From RFSX01 sp965248155 (GTDB lineage Bacteria > Bacteroidota > Bacteroidia > Chitinophagales > Saprospiraceae): a DNA stretch of 64,000 nt. A program made the position numbers and the translations under genes. The stretch spans positions 434,001 to 498,000 of the forward strand of contig CBDFIO010000001.1 of NCBI GenBank assembly GCA_965248155.1. The letters are read 5' to 3'. Of this stretch, positions 1-9,652 are shown piece after piece (position 1 is the stretch's first letter; each line of letters begins with the position of its first letter). The notes below the pieces were generated by a model. The model was not told the origin of the DNA. It did not search any database and saw only the letters and a list, made by a program, of their open reading frames with translations.

Positions 1-816
1 TTTTACAAATTGTGAAAGAGGAAAACTCAATTCACCTGGGCTGTAATAATGATCCAGTTTAATTACATTTTTCATCGTTCTGTGATACCTTTCAATCTTG
101 CCTTGCGTTTGAGGATGACCAGGTCTTCCTCTCACATGTTTAATTTTGTAATCATCCAAATAAGAGCTCAACTCTTGACTTAAATAACAAGATCCATTAT
201 CAGATAATAACTTAGGCGGTTTATTCAAATTTACATTTGGATGGTTTAATGCCTGATTCAAAGTATTTTTTACATCAAGGGTTTTCATCGTTGAGCACAA
301 CTCCCAACTTATAATGTACCTAGAATAATCATCTAATATAGTCGATAGGTAATACCATCCCCAGCCAATGATTTTGAAATAAGTAAAATCAGTTTGCCAC
401 ATTTGATTGACAGTTGTTGTTTTGTCTTTAAATTCATCTGCGGCAGATATCAGATCATAATGAGGAGGGTTTATCAGTCCAGCAGATTTCAATATTCTGT
501 AAACACTGCTTTCGCTTATAAAGTATTGATTCTCATCAGTATACCTGCAAGCCAATTCTCTACAAGAAAGCTCTGAAACTTCCAGTGCCAGATTCAATAT
601 ATTAGACCTGATCCGATCAGGAATCTTGTTCCAATAGTGCTTCCTTGTACTTTTCTTTTCCTCTAATCCTACAATTCCATTTTCCCGATATTTCTTATAC
701 CAGTTGTAAAAGGTTGATTTGTGAATACCAATTTCCTTGAGAGTTCTTCTAACACTCCATTCGGATTGCTCAACCAGCCTAATCAGTTCCATCTTTTCTT
801 TTGCTGTAAATCGCAT
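1..816 (-). CDS. IS3 transposase OrfB (catalytic half), partial at window edge
   Basis: OrfB is the DDE integrase-like half of an IS3-family transposase. The 5' end (ATG at 816) is present, and about 55 C-terminal residues fall outside the window. Complete copies are 327 residues. The order is an N-terminal helix-turn-helix (about residues 1-55), an HTH_21-like segment, then an rve core: first Asp in WQTDFTYF, second in LLSDNGS, Glu in QGKIERYHR. OrfB should normally be made fused to OrfA by -1 frameshifting at the A7G run near 850, after which the frame stays open through the OrfB ATG. Confidence 0.93.
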   Translation of the reverse strand, partial: MRFTAKEKMELIRLVEQSEWSVRRTLKEIGIHKSTFYNWYKKYRENGIVGLEEKKSTRKHYWNKIPDRIRSNILNLALEVSELSCRELACRYTDENQYFISESSVYRILKSAGLINPPHYDLISAADEFKDKTTTVNQMWQTDFTYFKIIGWGWYYLSTILDDYSRYIISWELCSTMKTLDVKNTLNQALNHPNVNLNKPPKLLSDNGSCYLSQELSSYLDDYKIKHVRGRPGHPQTQGKIERYHRTMKNVIKLDHYYSPGELSFPLSQFVK

Positions 817-830
817 ATACTTCTTGAATT

Positions 831-1181
831 TTATTTTACTCCATTCAAGCTTTTTTTAAGCACACGATTTTTCAGAGTAAGTTCTGCTACTACCTCTTTA
901 AGGTCTTGATTTTCTGTCTTTAGATGTTGAACTTCTGAAGTGTTGGCTTCACGTTCTGTATCTCCCTTTAAACGTTTCTTCCCTGCTTCCATGAAATCTT
1001 TACTCCACTTATAATATAGTGGTTGTGAAATCTCTTCTCTTCTACAAAGAGAAGCAACACTTTGTTCTCCTCTTAATCCTTCAATGACTATTCTAATCTT
1101 TTCTTCTGTAGAAAATTTACGTCTTGTCCTTCTTTTTACATCTCGGACATAAGATTCTGCTGATTTGTTTTTCTTGTTCAT
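831..1181 (-). CDS. IS3 transposase OrfA (DNA-binding half)
   Basis: A 116-residue HTH_Tnp_1-type protein. It has a basic N-terminus, a helix-turn-helix at about residues 20-60 (EEKIRIVIEGLRGEQSVASL), and a C-terminal leucine-rich heptad region at about 80-112 that fits the dimerisation zipper of IS3 OrfA proteins. Just before its stop lies the slippery sequence A AAA AAA G. Slipping back one base there joins OrfA to the OrfB frame, giving the usual OrfAB transposase. The protein is identical in the other two complete copies in this window. Confidence 0.93.
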   Translation of the reverse strand: MNKKNKSAESYVRDVKRRTRRKFSTEEKIRIVIEGLRGEQSVASLCRREEISQPLYYKWSKDFMEAGKKRLKGDTEREANTSEVQHLKTENQDLKEVVAELTLKNRVLKKSLNGVK

Positions 1182-1256
1182 AATAAAGTGAATTTAATAG
1201 TTATGTATAACTTAATTTTATTCACTTAATGGTCCACTTTTATTTGACGATTTACA

Positions 1257-1505
1257 CATCAATTTAATAATCGAAATTACTTGAGTGTCATCTGAAGTCA
1301 AATGAGAATCTACCACTATTAATTCATTTCGTTCGATATTTAGAGTCTTTACAAGAGCATTAACAGAATAAATACTGCCAGCAGAGAATCCCTTTTCAAT
1401 TCTTTGAATTGTTCTTATTGAAATACCAGAATGTGATGCCAGGTCTTCTTGTGTTAGACCTTTTGCAATTCTGTGAGACTTTAAATTTTTTCTTCGATTG
1501 TCCAA
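1257..1505 (-). pseudogene. XRE-family regulator, C-terminus cut off by IS3 copy 1
   Basis: The first 83 residues are genuine. They hold an HTH_3/XRE DNA-binding domain at about residues 8-63 (KGLTQEDLASHSGISIRTIQ) followed by a linker ending IIKLM. The frame then runs into the IS end and adds 12 foreign residues (CKSSNKSGPLSE) before a stop at 1218. In many Bacteroidota proteins of this kind the HTH is followed by a small multi-helix membrane domain (DUF4870-like), and the break falls where that would begin. This is inference from family knowledge, because the lost part is not in the window. Confidence 0.85.
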
Positions 1506-1545
1506 ATTGATAAAAGCTTACATTATTAAAATATTGGAGACACGA

Positions 1546-3825
1546 TTAAGGTCGTATTACATTTTCAGCGTTAACAGGTGTGTTTTCTAATATATAATCT
1601 GTCATGAGCGTATATAAATGTCTTCGTGTGTTTTCTCCTTCTCTGATACTATGCGATCTGTTAGGATAGGCCATCATTTGGAATTGCTTGTTATGTTTTA
1701 TTAATTCATTTGCAAGTAGTTCAAGACTTTGATAATGTACATTGTCGTCACCTGTCCCATGAACCAAAAGTAAATTACCTTTTAAGTTTTTAGCATATGT
1801 AATTGGCGAGCCTTTTATAAAATCAGCTTCGTTTTCTTGCGGTAAACCCATATATCTTTCCTGATAAATATTGTCATATAATAATTGATTTGAAACTGAT
1901 GCTATTGATACACCTGTCTGATAAGTTTCAGGATATTGAAACAAAAGGTTCAAAGTCATTGAGCCACCGCCACTCCAACCCCAAACTGCTGTTCGGTTTT
2001 CATCCAGGTAATCCAGTTTTAATATTTCTTTTGCTGCTAAAGCCTGATCGCGGGCATTGATCACCCCAATCTTTCTATAGATACTTTTGCGCCATTCACT
2101 TCCCTTGAGACAAGGTGTTCCTCTATTGTCCATATCAATAATAACATATCCTTTTTGAGCCATCATTATATTCCAGAGACCTACTTGCCTATCTGTAGCT
2201 ACTTGACCCCAGGGTTCTCCATACACATGAAATAATACAGGATATACTTTGAGTTCATCAAAATCTATCGGCAGTATCATTCTTACATCTATTTCAATCC
2301 CTTCTTCAGTAGTAACTTTTGTAAACTTAATTTCCGGTATTGATAATTTTTCGAGCTGTTCTTTATAATCCTTATTGACAACCAGAGTTTTAATGATTTT
2401 ATGTTCAGGTAGTGAGATTAGATGAACGGATCTTACATCGTTAACGCTTTGATGAGAATGTATGGCATATTTGGCATTCGAAGAAATATTATATGCGTTT
2501 ACCCCACTGTATTCTTCAGGGCTTATTCTTTCAGGAGGAGCAATACCATCAAGCCCTGCCCGGTAGAGATACCGTTGTGTGCTATTAAATGGTGAAGCCA
2601 TGAAATAAAGTGAACTATTGTCCGACCCGACCATAGCTGCAACATCATAAGCCCCCGTGGTGATCAAAGTTTTAACTCCGGTATTAATGTTGACTTTGTA
2701 AACTTTACGCCAATCTTCAGTTTCTCTCATTCTTAAAAAGCAAGTACCATTTTCAACGATTGTCAGATCATTATTTCCCCAGGCATTTGATGACATATCC
2801 GGATGCTGTAGTTCAATCCAACTCTTTTCGTGTTCTTCATATACGATTTTTAACTCACCACTTGATGGAATATAAGACCAAATTTTAAGATGGTTTTGTT
2901 TCCTGTTTATTTGTTGGATTAACAGCAGGTCTTCATTAATCCATTGCATGCCGGGAAGATAATTTTGCTTTTCATCGCCAGGAAGAGGCAGCCAAGTCTT
3001 CTTACCTGTATTAAGATTAATAGTTCCAATTATAGCACCGGAAGGAACTTGTCCAACTTTCGGATACTGCAAAGGAATGGGTTCTGAATATATTGAATCT
3101 GTGTAGTTTATCATATAGTAGATTCCTATCTCAGTGGCATCAATTCGCCAGAAAGCGATATACTGATCATCAGCGCTCCATGAAAAACCATCTCTTTTAC
3201 CAAACTCTTCTTCGTAAGCCCAATCGAATGTTCCTATAATATTGTCTTTATTTCCTTTTGTGGTTAATTGTTCAAGTTTACCTGTCGTATAATTTTCTTT
3301 GTAGATATTGAATTGGTGAACATAAGCTACATATTGATTGTCATATGAAAACTTGGCAAACATCAAAGAAGAAGGACTGAACTCTTTACCAATTTGTTTC
3401 AATTGTTTTTTGGATAGATCATAGACCCAATAATCTCCTTTTGTAAAAGACCTCCAGACGCGACTTGAATTATTGAATATCAATACTTTTTTTCCATCAG
3501 GGGATAAACTAAAGCTTTGAATTTCCAGTGATCCCGAATCCGTCATCAAAGCTTCAGCAGGAACAAATACTTCTTTGTCCATATTGGATGAAGTATAACG
3601 TATCAATTCATCGGCATTAGGAATGGTGATCGACTTTTCAATAGTTACATACGATTCTCCATTATCAATCCATTGAATTTCTCTTTCAGAATCCTGAGAA
3701 AACTCAGAAGAATTAAAAATTCTGTCTAAGCTTAATAAGCTAGAATCTATACTTGCTTGAGAAATTAGAAGATGGCCATTGATAAATGCAATTGCTATTA
3801 AAGCAAACTTTACTTTTCTATACAT
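1546..3825 (-). CDS. S9 family dipeptidyl peptidase IV-like peptidase, exported
   Basis: This 759-residue serine peptidase is predicted to remove N-terminal dipeptides (Xaa-Pro/Ala type) from peptides in the periplasm. It has a signal peptide at about residues 1-25, then a DPP4 beta-propeller domain (about 80-500), then an alpha/beta-hydrolase catalytic domain (about 500-750). The triad is Ser618 in GWSGGGS, Asp693 or Asp694 in GTGDDNVHY, and His725 in NRSHS. Length and layout match intact family members. It starts 18 bp after the serine dehydratase gene ends, on the same strand, so the two are probably cotranscribed and may link peptide breakdown to serine catabolism. Confidence 0.93.
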   Translation of the reverse strand: MYRKVKFALIAIAFINGHLLISQASIDSSLLSLDRIFNSSEFSQDSEREIQWIDNGESYVTIEKSITIPNADELIRYTSSNMDKEVFVPAEALMTDSGSLEIQSFSLSPDGKKVLIFNNSSRVWRSFTKGDYWVYDLSKKQLKQIGKEFSPSSLMFAKFSYDNQYVAYVHQFNIYKENYTTGKLEQLTTKGNKDNIIGTFDWAYEEEFGKRDGFSWSADDQYIAFWRIDATEIGIYYMINYTDSIYSEPIPLQYPKVGQVPSGAIIGTINLNTGKKTWLPLPGDEKQNYLPGMQWINEDLLLIQQINRKQNHLKIWSYIPSSGELKIVYEEHEKSWIELQHPDMSSNAWGNNDLTIVENGTCFLRMRETEDWRKVYKVNINTGVKTLITTGAYDVAAMVGSDNSSLYFMASPFNSTQRYLYRAGLDGIAPPERISPEEYSGVNAYNISSNAKYAIHSHQSVNDVRSVHLISLPEHKIIKTLVVNKDYKEQLEKLSIPEIKFTKVTTEEGIEIDVRMILPIDFDELKVYPVLFHVYGEPWGQVATDRQVGLWNIMMAQKGYVIIDMDNRGTPCLKGSEWRKSIYRKIGVINARDQALAAKEILKLDYLDENRTAVWGWSGGGSMTLNLLFQYPETYQTGVSIASVSNQLLYDNIYQERYMGLPQENEADFIKGSPITYAKNLKGNLLLVHGTGDDNVHYQSLELLANELIKHNKQFQMMAYPNRSHSIREGENTRRHLYTLMTDYILENTPVNAENVIRP

Positions 3826-3843
3826 ATTACTTTCTTGAAAAGA

Positions 3844-5421
3844 CTAACAATTTTTATAAAAATATTTGTGTTCCAGTTTGGCTTCGATATCCTTTGCAGC
3901 TTTGGTGATCGAAAGACCTCCTAGGTTTGTACACCGCAATGTATTAGGAATACTATTACCCACATCATACATCGTTTCGATGACCTGGTCTAATGGAATA
4001 AGGTGATCATAATCTGCAAGAGCCATATTCGCGCATGAAAGAGCGTTAGATGCAGCCATTACATTCCGGTTGAGGCATGGAGCTTCAACTCTATTGCCTA
4101 TGGGATCACATATCATTCCTAAAGAACTTTGAAGTGCCATAGATGCAGCTCCTATAGATTGATTGAGTGTACCACCAGCCAGGTAAACAATTGATGAGGC
4201 AGCCATTGTAGAACCAGATCCGCATTCCGCTTGACATCCGCCGACTTCAGCTGCAAATGTTGAATGTTCAGCTATAAAAACACCAATTAGACCAGCAATT
4301 AATAAAGCCTTTATTGCGTCATCCTTTGGTAAATCCAAAGCATCAACAACAGCAATTACGGCACCCGGCATAGCCCCGCAAGACCCTGCGGTTGGTGCTG
4401 CAACAATTACGCCCATGCTGCTTTTTACTTCCATTATTGCAGATACATACATTACGATTCTGTTAAGAACAGCACCGCCACCTATCAATTTGTTTCCCTC
4501 CATCAGGGATTTAAATTTTACAGATTGGCTTCCTAATATGCGATCTTCATATTGAGTTCCTTGTAAGCCTGTAGAAATAGAAGCTTTCATTATATCATGA
4601 ATCTCCTCCATTTTATTAATCACCTCATCATGTGATATCCCGCCTCTTGCACTTTCATAATGAAGAGCAAGCTCCCATAATTCTAAGTTTTTGTCCTTAT
4701 TATATTCTAGCATATCGTCACAACTGACAAAGGAAGGAGTTGTGTTTTTTTGTGAGAGAACGGGAAGAACAGGTTTCAATTCCTTAATGACTAAAACCTC
4801 GTCAAGACTGTTTAGTTCTTGTAGGTAAACCTTTTCCAGAGGAGATTTGGTTTTAATCTCGATAAACGATACTCCGGAAGTTTGATGGATTTCCAGATCT
4901 TCAAGAACTATATTTTTTCTAATGTATTCTGCTGTTGATTCAATAGAATTTTTGACATAGACTAAAGTTTCTACATACCCACCATCCATCCATACTTTTG
5001 CGCCATCTATATTGATAATTTCGATCATTCCACCTCCTGTGGATATGGCTGTTATTTCTCTGGTTTCTGTCTGATTATGAAGAATGATCTTATATGCATT
5101 GGGGTGTTTTTCTTCAAGTTCAACAAGGCGAAAATCGATTTCTATTCCAGCTGTGGCTATATATTCTTCTGCTTTTTCTAATCTTTCATCATAGGCTTCC
5201 CAACCTAAAAAGCCGCCAAAAAGACCCATGTCTGAACCTTGAGCTTTATGGGTTGTAGCTAATGAACCAGAGGGGTCAAATTCAATTTCTACTTTAGCTA
5301 TGTTCCCAGACATCAGATCAAGGCACAATCTTCCAATTCTTAAAGAAGCTGCACAATGAGAACTTGAAGGGCCTCTCATTACAGGACCTAATACATCATT
5401 AAAAATACTTGGATATTTCAT
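3844..5421 (-). CDS. sdaA: L-serine dehydratase (L-serine ammonia-lyase), iron-sulfur, single-chain
   Basis: The enzyme converts L-serine to pyruvate and ammonia with a [4Fe-4S] cluster in the cytoplasm. The 525-residue protein has the beta domain first (GPSSSH at about 17-22) and the alpha domain after about 240. Conserved cysteines that can supply cluster ligands are near 348 (AGSCGAMPG), 396 and 400 (GGCQAECGSGS), 438 (CDPIGN) and 449 (EAPCLNR). The length is slightly above the usual 455-470 of single-chain SdaA, because of extra sequence between the domains. The dipeptidyl peptidase gene follows 18 bp downstream. Confidence 0.93.
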   Translation of the reverse strand: MKYPSIFNDVLGPVMRGPSSSHCAASLRIGRLCLDLMSGNIAKVEIEFDPSGSLATTHKAQGSDMGLFGGFLGWEAYDERLEKAEEYIATAGIEIDFRLVELEEKHPNAYKIILHNQTETREITAISTGGGMIEIINIDGAKVWMDGGYVETLVYVKNSIESTAEYIRKNIVLEDLEIHQTSGVSFIEIKTKSPLEKVYLQELNSLDEVLVIKELKPVLPVLSQKNTTPSFVSCDDMLEYNKDKNLELWELALHYESARGGISHDEVINKMEEIHDIMKASISTGLQGTQYEDRILGSQSVKFKSLMEGNKLIGGGAVLNRIVMYVSAIMEVKSSMGVIVAAPTAGSCGAMPGAVIAVVDALDLPKDDAIKALLIAGLIGVFIAEHSTFAAEVGGCQAECGSGSTMAASSIVYLAGGTLNQSIGAASMALQSSLGMICDPIGNRVEAPCLNRNVMAASNALSCANMALADYDHLIPLDQVIETMYDVGNSIPNTLRCTNLGGLSITKAAKDIEAKLEHKYFYKNC

Positions 5422-5482
5422 CTGGTAAGGATATAGATATCAAATTAAAGTTAATAACTCAAAAAATAAACTCTATGAACTT

Positions 5483-5956
5483 TTATTGTTCAAACAACTG
5501 GATTCTGTTTCCGTCTAAATCATTTATTACGAGCATTCTCTTTCCAGAATTATCATCGGTCACTACAGAACCAGCAAACTTCACTTTTCGTTTTTCGAGA
5601 TGTTCAATCCAGGTATCAAAATTTTGGACTTTGAGGCCGAACTTAAAGAAGCCCATCAGTTTTAGTCCCTTTTGCTGGCCTTCCAGTGCTTCGGATTGAG
5701 ATACTGAAGCTTCTAATTCTATTAATTCAAGATCTATTGTACCTGTCGTGAGATTTGCTTGTTTGAAACGACGTTCCTCATGATCCAAACTATTTATCAA
5801 TTCAAACCCCAAGGCGTTTTTGTACCATTGAATTGATTCTTCAATGTCATCGACAATTATCGCAACAAATGAGGCCTTAGCTTCTGGTAGCGTATTTTTT
5901 TGTGCTAAACAAAATGTACTACATAATACGATTAAAAGAACAAGGATATATCTCAC
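5483..5956 (-). CDS. Exported VOC (glyoxalase/bleomycin-resistance fold) protein
   Basis: A 157-residue protein with a signal peptide (about 1-18, LIVLCSTFCLAQ) and one VOC domain made of two beta-alpha-beta-beta-beta units (about 28-157; ends DLDGNRIQLFEQ). VOC proteins bind metal and small substrates, and the reaction here cannot be told. The start is GTG, overlapping by one base the TAG of the broken metalloprotease gene upstream; no ATG is available before the signal peptide. An enzyme with a signal peptide in this fold is a common Bacteroidota arrangement. Confidence 0.85.
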   Translation of the reverse strand: MRYILVLLIVLCSTFCLAQKNTLPEAKASFVAIIVDDIEESIQWYKNALGFELINSLDHEERRFKQANLTTGTIDLELIELEASVSQSEALEGQQKGLKLMGFFKFGLKVQNFDTWIEHLEKRKVKFAGSVVTDDNSGKRMLVINDLDGNRIQLFEQ

Positions 5957-6384
5957 TATTTTTCAGCTTTTTGAATATCATTAATTCTATTTTTTAAATC
6001 CATTTGATGCAATCCATGGATGGTACTAGCATCTTTAGCTTTTTTTACTTGCTGTAAAATGGAATATAAAGATCCCCTGGCTGCAGCTTTAATGTCACTG
6101 ATGACTACATCATTAGCATCTTCTTCCAGTAAATCTTTCATTTTCTTAATATAGAGTCTTTGAAGATTTCTTTTATATGGATCTGCTCCAGTTTTCAGAT
6201 TGCTAAAAACATATCTTTCGGTTTGATTAAATAATTCATAAAGGCTATATGCAACTGCCCCGTTTAGAGCTTCATTTTCAACCAATCTATTCAGACGTCC
6301 TTTATTAAATAATTGATTAAGAACACTCGAATGCAAACTTTTTACACGATCAATTACTCCGTCAGATTCAAATTTCCGTGTCAA
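5956..6384 (-). pseudogene. C-terminal piece of the DUF5117-like zinc metalloprotease
   Basis: The 142-residue open stretch continues, in the same reading frame, the metalloprotease that ends at 6436. It carries the typical family tail (NKGRLNRLVENEALNG, then YKRNLQRLYIKKMKDLL). Between the pieces the frame contains TAG at 6436-6438 and, after FLNRHLFNTPH, TGA at 6400-6402, where relatives have Trp. Read through both stops, the protein would be 810 residues, close to the usual family size. It has no start signal of its own, so it is probably not translated. Confidence 0.85.
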
Positions 6385-6435
6385 TTCAGCATCTACGAGT
6401 CAATGCGGAGTATTAAACAAATGTCTATTCAAAAA

Positions 6436-8388
6436 CTACATTGCTCTTTGTTGTTTCGACTTCGATATATGTGTATATGTAGCATCTTTTTGATCTTGAG
6501 TTTTGCTGATCTCAATTACACCTCCAACATTGGCAACAACATGTCCCATGTATCGCCTGAATTGATTGAATACCTGTTGATATAAATCCTCAGTTTGATC
6601 ATAATCTTCTCCAGCTTCGTAAGTCCACTCTTCCAGATTAGGCACAATTCTTTTTAAATTTTTAATTCCATATTCACTTGCTTTCATTGAATCATCACCA
6701 AGGTCTTCTGTCTGTGCAGTAGGATCCAATGGTAAGCCTCGTTGTCTTCCGTATCGATATAATGGGTCATCAGCTCTTCTTTTGATCCAATTATTTAATA
6801 TTGGTCGTTCGTCTTCTTTTGAATCAGCATTGGAAATTAATTTATATCCGTAGATGATTGACCATTTGTCGTATGTACCAATGTTTGGCATAAGACCTAC
6901 ATTACCATCTTCAGGTTGAGCAACATAATTAAATCTTGCATAATCCATGATCGATGGAGCAGTTCCCATTTTCCTTGTGAACTTAACAGAACGTAAAGAA
7001 TCAACCGGATAGGCAACACTTGATCCCATATTATGTGGCAAACCAAGTGTATGTCCTACTTCATGTGCTGATACAAATCTGATTAGTCTGCCCATTACTT
7101 CTTCCTTAAAATTTACACCTCTGGCTTCAGGATTGATAGCTGCTGTTTGAATGAAAAACCAATTCCTTAACAGGCGCATCACGTTATGATACCAAATGAT
7201 ATCCGATTCAAGGATCTCACCTGTTCGGGGGTCATGAACATGTGGACCCATAGCATTTTGAATATCTGTAGACACATATCGAATAACAGAGTAACGTGTA
7301 TCCTCTGGTGACCAATCTGGATTTTCCTCTTTAGTAGGGGCTTCTCTTCCAATAATCGCATTTTTAAAACCCGCCTTTTCAAATGCAGCTTGCCAATCAT
7401 TTACGCCTTGAATCAAGTAAGGAACCCATTTTTTCGGTGTTGCAGGATCGATGTAGTAGACAATAGGTTTGATAGGTTCAACCAATTCACCACGAGCATA
7501 AGCTTCAGGATCTTTTGGTTCCAGTCTCCATCTGGTAATGAATCTTTCTGATTCAGTTCTTTGATCATTCAAACTATAATTTATCTGAGAAACAGAAAAA
7601 TAACCAACTCGATCATCATAATATCTTGGTTGCATCGGTACAGCAGGTAGAACAATAAATGATTGATTCATCTCAACTGAAAGTGTTCCCGTAATTCTGT
7701 TGTGAGGAAGTTTATTGCCGCCCTTAAAAGTAAGTATGTGTCTTACTTCAACATTGGTCGGAAAACTTTTCATTGAAGTAATCATACTTCTTTCTGAATC
7801 AAGTCCTTTTATTCCAAAGTTTTCTCTCTGGCTACTGCTGACGGCAGAAATCATTGGAATGTCTTTGGTGAAAAACGGATCTATTTTGATAACTGAACTA
7901 CTGTCACCAGTAGTTTCAATATCGAGCATCATTATGATGGGTTCAAAATTGTTGTTGATTACAGACTTGTAAATGGGGTCTTCGTGACTGGCAACACTAT
8001 TATAGGATACAGACCGAAGAGCTATCTTTTCACCTAGCTTTTGCCATCTTATAACTTGTTGAGGTCGTGATTTTACTCCTGCACCTCCGAAATTGAGATT
8101 CTTTACAAACCCTGAAATTCGAGATACTATTAATATTTCCTTATCTAAAATGTTGTCGGGTATTTCAAAGTAGTGCTTGCCTTTAACATTGTGAGTTCCA
8201 AACAATCCACTAGATGAAATTGCATCTTCTGTGATAATATCAGAATAAACTTTTGGTTCTTTCTTGTCATCTTTCTTGTCATCTTTCTTGTCATCTTTCT
8301 TTTCTTCCGTTTTGTCTTCTTTTTTGTCTTGAGACATGAGGGGTTGAACACTCAAAAAAACCGCGAGGATAAGGATCAAATTTTTCAT
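6436..8388 (-). pseudogene. DUF5117/DUF5118-type zinc metalloprotease, cut short by in-frame stops
   Basis: A 650-residue product with a signal peptide (1-19) and a Lys/Asp-rich low-complexity linker (about 20-45). It then has the N-terminal DUF5118/DUF5117 region and a gluzincin-like catalytic site HEVGHTLGLPHNMGSS around residue 450, with PSIMDYARFNY just after. The family acts outside the cytoplasm. The zinc site is intact, but about 155 C-terminal residues are lost through TAG at 6436 and a second in-frame TGA at 6400. No frameshift is needed to rejoin the parts. Either both changes are real nonsense mutations or they are base-calling errors. Confidence 0.85.
8261..8296 (-). repeat. Three tandem 12-bp units coding a charged linker
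   Basis: Three perfect copies of a 12-bp unit (TTCTTGTCATCT on the plus strand) encode KKDD repeats in the linker after the signal peptide of the metalloprotease. Such units can change in number by slippage without shifting the frame. Confidence 0.8.
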
Positions 8389-8580
8389 TAATATTTATTT
8401 TTTGAAGCATCAAAATAGAACAATTTTTAATTAATGATAAATAGAAATCTAAAATGTTTGAGTCAATTTGATAATCTTTTAGAACAGCTAATTGATAATG
8501 ATTTTGAATTCGATTTAGTTAATTTTATTTTGTTGATGGATTATGTGCTGGAGAAATGTTAATTCTTTAATTTGTATGAA

Positions 8581-8614
8581 ATGAAAAACCAATGCTTTTT
8601 AGCCTACTTCAGGC
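8581..8614 (+). other. Possible 5' remnant of the DUF2911 gene left of IS3 copy 2
   Basis: An ATG at 8581 opens 11 codons (MKNQCFLAYFR) that run straight into the IS left end at 8615. This could be the start of a signal peptide, and the truncated DUF2911 gene lies on the same strand just beyond the IS. If it is that gene, roughly 75 codons were deleted with the insertion, since no target duplication flanks the IS. The rest of 8389-8614 shows no gene. Confidence 0.25.
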
Positions 8615-8654
8615 TGTAGGTCTTCAAACCAAAGTGGACAATAAGTGAATAAAA

Positions 8655-9638
8655 TTAAGTTACACTTTTAAAAGTTAAATTGAAATATTTTTGTCTGCGT
8701 TTTTTAAATGTTTTGTGTTTACATAATTTTCTTCTCTTCAGTTTTTCTTCTTTTAATCCATAATAAACATCTGCTGGTGTCAAGTTTTGTAAAGATTCAT
8801 GATATCTGTGATGGTTATAATATTTTACAAATTGTGAAAGAGGAAAACTCAATTCACCTGGGCTGTAATAATGATCCAGTTTAATTACATTTTTCATCGT
8901 TCTGTGATACCTTTCAATCTTGCCTTGCGTTTGAGGATGACCAGGTCTTCCTCTCACATGTTTAATTTTGTAATCATCCAAATAAGAGCTCAACTCTTGA
9001 CTTAAATAACAAGATCCATTATCAGATAATAACTTAGGCGGTTTATTCAAATTTACATTTGGATGGTTTAATGCCTGATTCAAAGTATTTTTTACATCAA
9101 GGGTTTTCATCGTTGAGCACAACTCCCAACTTATAATGTACCTAGAATAATCATCTAATATAGTCGATAGGTAATACCATCCCCAGCCAATGATTTTGAA
9201 ATAAGTAAAATCAGTTTGCCACATTTGATTGACAGTTGTTGTTTTGTCTTTAAATTCATCTGCGGCAGATATCAGATCATAATGAGGAGGGTTTATCAGT
9301 CCAGCAGATTTCAATATTCTGTAAACACTGCTTTCGCTTATAAAGTATTGATTCTCATCAGTATACCTGCAAGCCAATTCTCTACAAGAAAGCTCTGAAA
9401 CTTCCAGTGCCAGATTCAATATATCAGACCTGATCCGATCAGGAATCTTGTTCCAGTAGTGCTTCCTTGTACTTTTCTTTTCCTCTAATCCTACAATTCC
9501 ATTTTCCCGATATTTCTTATACCAGTTGTAAAAGGTTGATTTGTGAATACCAATTTCCTTGAGAGTTCTTCTAACACTCCATTCGGATTGCTCAACCAGC
9601 CTAATCAGTTCCATCTTTTCTTTTGCTGTAAATCGCAT
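8655..9638 (-). CDS. IS3 transposase OrfB, copy 2
   Basis: Complete 327-residue catalytic subunit with N-terminal HTH and rve core. The catalytic Asp-Asp-Glu are seen in WQTDFTYF, LLSDNGS and GKIERYHR. It differs from copy 3 at two residues seen in translation (Asp/Asn in the DRIRS region and Thr/Ile before PADVYYG). Translation should be by -1 slippage from OrfA at the A7 run at 9673-9679, or by initiation at the ATG at 9638. Confidence 0.94.
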   Translation of the reverse strand: MRFTAKEKMELIRLVEQSEWSVRRTLKEIGIHKSTFYNWYKKYRENGIVGLEEKKSTRKHYWNKIPDRIRSDILNLALEVSELSCRELACRYTDENQYFISESSVYRILKSAGLINPPHYDLISAADEFKDKTTTVNQMWQTDFTYFKIIGWGWYYLSTILDDYSRYIISWELCSTMKTLDVKNTLNQALNHPNVNLNKPPKLLSDNGSCYLSQELSSYLDDYKIKHVRGRPGHPQTQGKIERYHRTMKNVIKLDHYYSPGELSFPLSQFVKYYNHHRYHESLQNLTPADVYYGLKEEKLKRRKLCKHKTFKKRRQKYFNLTFKSVT

Positions 9639-9652
9639 ATACTTCTTGAATT

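Larger units (their letters stand above)
1..1256 (-). mobile_element. IS3-family element, copy 1 (left part outside window)
   Basis: This copy is collinear with the complete 1464-bp copies at 8615-10078 and 46447-47910, so about 208 bp at its orfB end lie before the window. Its right end is the inverted-repeat sequence ending TTTACA at 1256. It carries orfA and most of orfB on the minus strand and differs from the other copies by only a few single-base changes, so the copies spread recently. Its right end lies inside an XRE regulator gene, which it truncates. The other flank, and so any target duplication, cannot be checked here. Confidence 0.95.

Noticed and set aside
394..576. 60-codon plus-strand frame inside each IS3 orfB copy (also 9216 and 47048)
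   Set aside because: Antisense shadow of orfB, repeated only because the IS is repeated; no start signal or known similarity.
1257..1505. XRE protein as the antitoxin of a toxin-antitoxin pair
   Set aside because: No toxin gene adjoins it, and it is cut off by the IS; its residues look like an HTH-plus-membrane-domain regulator.
8145..8351. Lys-rich minus-strand frame (68 codons) within the metalloprotease start
   Set aside because: Produced by the 12-bp repeats read in another frame; the main frame has a signal peptide and family similarity.
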